This document shows, one piece after another, positions 61,883 through 64,000 of a DNA stretch of 64,000 bases. The notes under the pieces are model-generated. The model made no database searches. It was not told the DNA's origin and saw only the letters and a list, made by a program, of their open reading frames with translations. Source of the stretch: Caballeronia mineralivorans PML1(12) (GTDB taxonomy: Bacteria > Pseudomonadota > Gammaproteobacteria > Burkholderiales > Burkholderiaceae); contig NZ_AEJF01000165.1 of assembly GCF_001028175.1 (NCBI RefSeq), forward strand, positions 22,334 to 86,333. The letters are read 5' to 3'. The first letter of the stretch is position 1. Each line of letters starts with the position of its first letter. Position numbers and translations under genes: made by a program.

Positions 61883-62995
61883 ATGAGCGAGCTGCCATCG
61901 CAAGCGGTTATGTCACAACCACAAGAAAAAGCAGCCCCGCCCGACAGCTGGCTGATCGACTGGTGCGAGCGCGGCCGGATTCCGGACTCGCTCGTGCGCC
62001 TGGGGATGCGCCGGTTGATGAAACGGCGGCTGCGCGATGAAGGTGTCGACGACGGCGAAGCGCGTTCGAAGCGCTTCAATCGTCTAGTCGATGAACTGCG
62101 CGCAAGCCCGATCGCGATCGACACGCAAGCCGCGAACACGCAGCACTACGAGGTGCCGGCAGCGTTTTTTCATGCGCATCTCGGCGAGCATCTGAAGTAT
62201 TCGTGCTGCTTGTATCGGACGGGGGCCGAAACGCTCGATCAGGCCGAGCGCGCGATGCTCGAGGAGTACGCAGTGCGCGCGCAACTCACCGATGGCCAGC
62301 GCATCCTCGATCTCGGTTGCGGCTGGGGTTCGCTCTCGTTGTGGCTGGCGCAAACTTATCCGCGCTCGCAGATCGTGGCGTTATCGAATTCGCAGGGGCA
62401 GCGGGCGTTTATCGAGGCGCAGGCGACTGAGCGCGGCATCGCGAACCTGCGAGTGGTGACGGGCAATATCGTCGATTATCAATTCGAACCGGCGCTGCTC
62501 GGCGATGGTTTCGACCGTGTTTTGTCGATAGAAATGTTCGAGCACATGAAGAACTATCGGTTGTTGCTGAACAAGATTTCGGGTTGGATGGGCGAGGACG
62601 CCAAGCTTTTTGTGCATGTGTTTGCGCATCGCACGCTCGCTTACCACTTCGAGGTGAAGGACGGCAGCGACTGGATGTCGAAGTACTTTTTCACGGGCGG
62701 GACGATGCCGTCGGAGGCGTTACTGCTGCATTTTCAGGAGGATCTGAAGATCGACCGTCAGTGGTGGGTGAGCGGCGCGCATTATGAAAAGACGGCGAAT
62801 CAATGGCTTGAGAATCTGGACGCGGCGCGTAGCGAGTTGATGCCACTCATGGTCCAGACTTACGGCGCTGCCGATGCCCCCGTCTGGTTTCAGCGCTGGC
62901 GCATGTTTTATATGGCAGTGGCGGAGTTGTTCGGCTACGCCGGAGGCAATGAATGGGGCGTGGCGCACTACCGGTTTTCCAAGCGTTCCCGCTAA
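61883..62995 (+). CDS. Cyclopropane-fatty-acyl-phospholipid synthase family methyltransferase
   Basis: 370 residues from the ATG at 61883 with GAGGAG eight bases upstream. CFA/Mas20-type methyltransferase: NTQHYEVPAAFFHAHLGEHLKYSCCLY, SAM site ILDLGCGWGSLSLWLA, then VLSIEMFEHMKNY with the catalytic-site Glu and YFFTGGTMPS. Shorter at the N-terminus than E. coli Cfa, so it belongs to the group that includes N-methyltransferase-like CFA relatives. Works probably on membrane lipid acyl chains together with the DUF1295 protein. Confidence 0.88.
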   Translation: MSELPSQAVMSQPQEKAAPPDSWLIDWCERGRIPDSLVRLGMRRLMKRRLRDEGVDDGEARSKRFNRLVDELRASPIAIDTQAANTQHYEVPAAFFHAHLGEHLKYSCCLYRTGAETLDQAERAMLEEYAVRAQLTDGQRILDLGCGWGSLSLWLAQTYPRSQIVALSNSQGQRAFIEAQATERGIANLRVVTGNIVDYQFEPALLGDGFDRVLSIEMFEHMKNYRLLLNKISGWMGEDAKLFVHVFAHRTLAYHFEVKDGSDWMSKYFFTGGTMPSEALLLHFQEDLKIDRQWWVSGAHYEKTANQWLENLDAARSELMPLMVQTYGAADAPVWFQRWRMFYMAVAELFGYAGGNEWGVAHYRFSKRSR

Positions 62996-63034
62996 CTCAA
63001 TAAAGGCTATCGCTCGCGTCTTCGTCGAACCCGT

Positions 63035-64000
63035 TCACCTCGCCGCCATCAAAGCCGGCCGCCGGGCAAACCATGGCCTTGCGGCCTCCAGTTGTGCCGC
63101 GAGCCGGAACAACGTCGCGTCGTCGTTCAAGCGCCCGGCGAACTGCACGCCAATCGGCATGCCGCGGGCATTCCAGTACAGCGGCACGGACATCGCCGGC
63201 TGGCCGGTGAAGTTGAAAAGCTCCGTGCAACCGGCCCAGTCAAACGCTTTCTTCGCCGATACCGACAACATCCGCCGCACCAACGGTTCAACAGGAAGCG
63301 CAGTCAGCACGTGCATCTGCAAGCGCTCGAATTGCGTTGGCTGCTTGGCGCCAATCTTGAACGGCGCGCCAGCAAGCGTGGGCGTCAACAACACGTCGTA
63401 TCGCCTCATCAAGGCAGCCATTTTCGCCGTGACCTGGCGCTGCATTTCAAGCGCCGCCGGCAGATCCCGCTCGCCAATCTTGCGGCCGACATGCGCCATC
63501 GCCCAGGTTGCGATCTCGAAATCGCCGCGCTTCGGCTTCAGGCCGCTGATGCGATCGGCGTGCAACACAATCTCCTCGGCCAGCACCGACCACATCACGA
63601 GGAACGCATGAGCGATGGCGTCGAAGTCGAGCCCGAACGACGCCGGCTCTACACGATGACCCAGCGATTCAGCGAGCTTGGCGGCATCGTCGAGAGCGGC
63701 TTTCACGTCCGCCGACAATTCCCCCGCAAGCTGCGGCTCAACCATATAGCCGATGCGCAACGGCCCGCACGGCTCGCCGACGGCTCGGAAGAATGCGCCC
63801 GGTTGTCCAGTCGATGTGAGATCGAGCAGCAAGGCGCTATCGCGCACACTTCTCGACACCGCGTGATCCACCGATAAATCGCCGGGTGAGGGCAGCGGTT
63901 GCGGCTGGACATCGTTGGACGGCTTGTAGCCGAACAAACCGCAACACGACGCCGGGATGCGGATCGAACCGCCGCCGTCCGCCGCGTGTGCCAGCGGCAC
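63035..64000 (-). CDS. Amidase signature family enzyme, N-terminal part beyond the right edge
   Basis: 321 residues of the C-terminal portion; the frame is open through the window end. The visible amidase signature is HAADGGGSIRIPASCCGLFGYKPS, containing the cis-Ser region and the nucleophilic Ser; the catalytic Lys must lie outside the window. The rest (FVPVGE-type loop, MRRYDVLLTPTLAG, NFTGQPAMSVPL, GMPIGVQFAGR) is normal. It hydrolyses amides of unknown nature; distinct from gatA in this window. Convergent with the CFA-family gene. Confidence 0.92.
   Translation of the reverse strand: MPLAHAADGGGSIRIPASCCGLFGYKPSNDVQPQPLPSPGDLSVDHAVSRSVRDSALLLDLTSTGQPGAFFRAVGEPCGPLRIGYMVEPQLAGELSADVKAALDDAAKLAESLGHRVEPASFGLDFDAIAHAFLVMWSVLAEEIVLHADRISGLKPKRGDFEIATWAMAHVGRKIGERDLPAALEMQRQVTAKMAALMRRYDVLLTPTLAGAPFKIGAKQPTQFERLQMHVLTALPVEPLVRRMLSVSAKKAFDWAGCTELFNFTGQPAMSVPLYWNARGMPIGVQFAGRLNDDATLFRLAAQLEAARPWFARRPALMAAR

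Overview
The window is about 64 kb of high-GC bacterial chromosome. Gene content and order (mreBCD-mrdA-rodA, gatCAB, metXW, RegB/RegA-type pair beside hslVU, dapF-DUF484-xerC, a CX14CX2C-type QueE, a one-cysteine DksA) point to a member of the Burkholderiaceae, most likely close to Paraburkholderia or Caballeronia. That placement comes from motifs and gene order read by eye; no database search was run. Almost everything looks like core chromosome. I see no integrase-bearing island, insertion sequence, prophage or CRISPR array.

Layout. 1-4.8 kb: end of rsmB, a DUF4390 protein, and an NtrY-type sensor kinase with a short regulator that lacks the AAA+ domain. 4.9 kb: tRNA-Phe with a clear promoter and terminator. 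5.3-7.1 kb: queC-queE-queD (queuosine precursor synthesis). 7.3-8.8 kb: an HpcH/HpaI-type aldolase and a secreted Sel1-repeat protein. 8.9-15.4 kb (minus): mreB-mreC-mreD-mrdA-rodA, the rod-shape and elongation machinery. 15.8-19.2 kb: gatCAB (tRNA-dependent amidation). 19.3-20.9 kb: PPK2-type polyphosphate kinase and exonuclease III. 20.9-24.9 kb (minus): metX-metW, an AmpG-like transporter and an M48 metalloprotease. 25.2-26.9 kb (minus): argB and a HAD hydrolase. 27.1-28.0 kb is a decayed stretch holding a small CWC-type protein, a glycosyltransferase remnant and a 15-bp tandem repeat. 28.1-30.0 kb: RegB/RegA-like redox two-component pair. 30.0-32.8 kb (minus): hslVU and dksA. 33.5-39.7 kb (minus): COG0523 GTPase, rlmI, xerC, DUF484, dapF and a lipid A acyltransferase. 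40.0-41.2 kb: metK behind a long structured leader. 42.1-48.3 kb: phytanoyl-CoA dioxygenase-like protein, DUF3185, MscS channel, aldo/keto reductase, ferredoxin-NADP reductase and a frameshifted amino acid permease. 48.6-56.1 kb: a complete form II (AYRGAGR) carbon-monoxide-dehydrogenase-like operon, coxSLM-D-E-G plus an XdhC/CoxI protein. 56.4-64 kb: PepSY protein behind a Fur box, SrkA-type kinase, MFS exporter, a DUF1295 + CFA-family methyltransferase pair, and a truncated amidase at the right edge.

How the parts connect. Three pieces bear on methionine/SAM: metX-metW, metK, and many SAM users (rsmB, queE, rlmI, the CFA-family enzyme). Two two-component systems (NtrY-like, RegB-like) and DksA are global regulators. 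The cox cluster holds the three structural subunits of a molybdenum hydroxylase and the proteins thought to mature and insert its cofactor.

Observations I consider most worth following: (1) the metK leader, with three stacked hairpins, the last a perfect 14-bp inverted repeat that buries the ribosome-binding site; (2) short tandem duplications that begin inside the last codons and run through the stop codon, found independently at four genes (Sel1 gene, gatC, phyH-like, srkA); (3) four perfect 15-bp repeats, each with a small inverted repeat, in front of regB; (4) a 19-bp perfect Fur-type palindrome controlling the PepSY gene; (5) the NtrX-like regulator whose AAA+ module is replaced by an Ala/Gly-rich linker.
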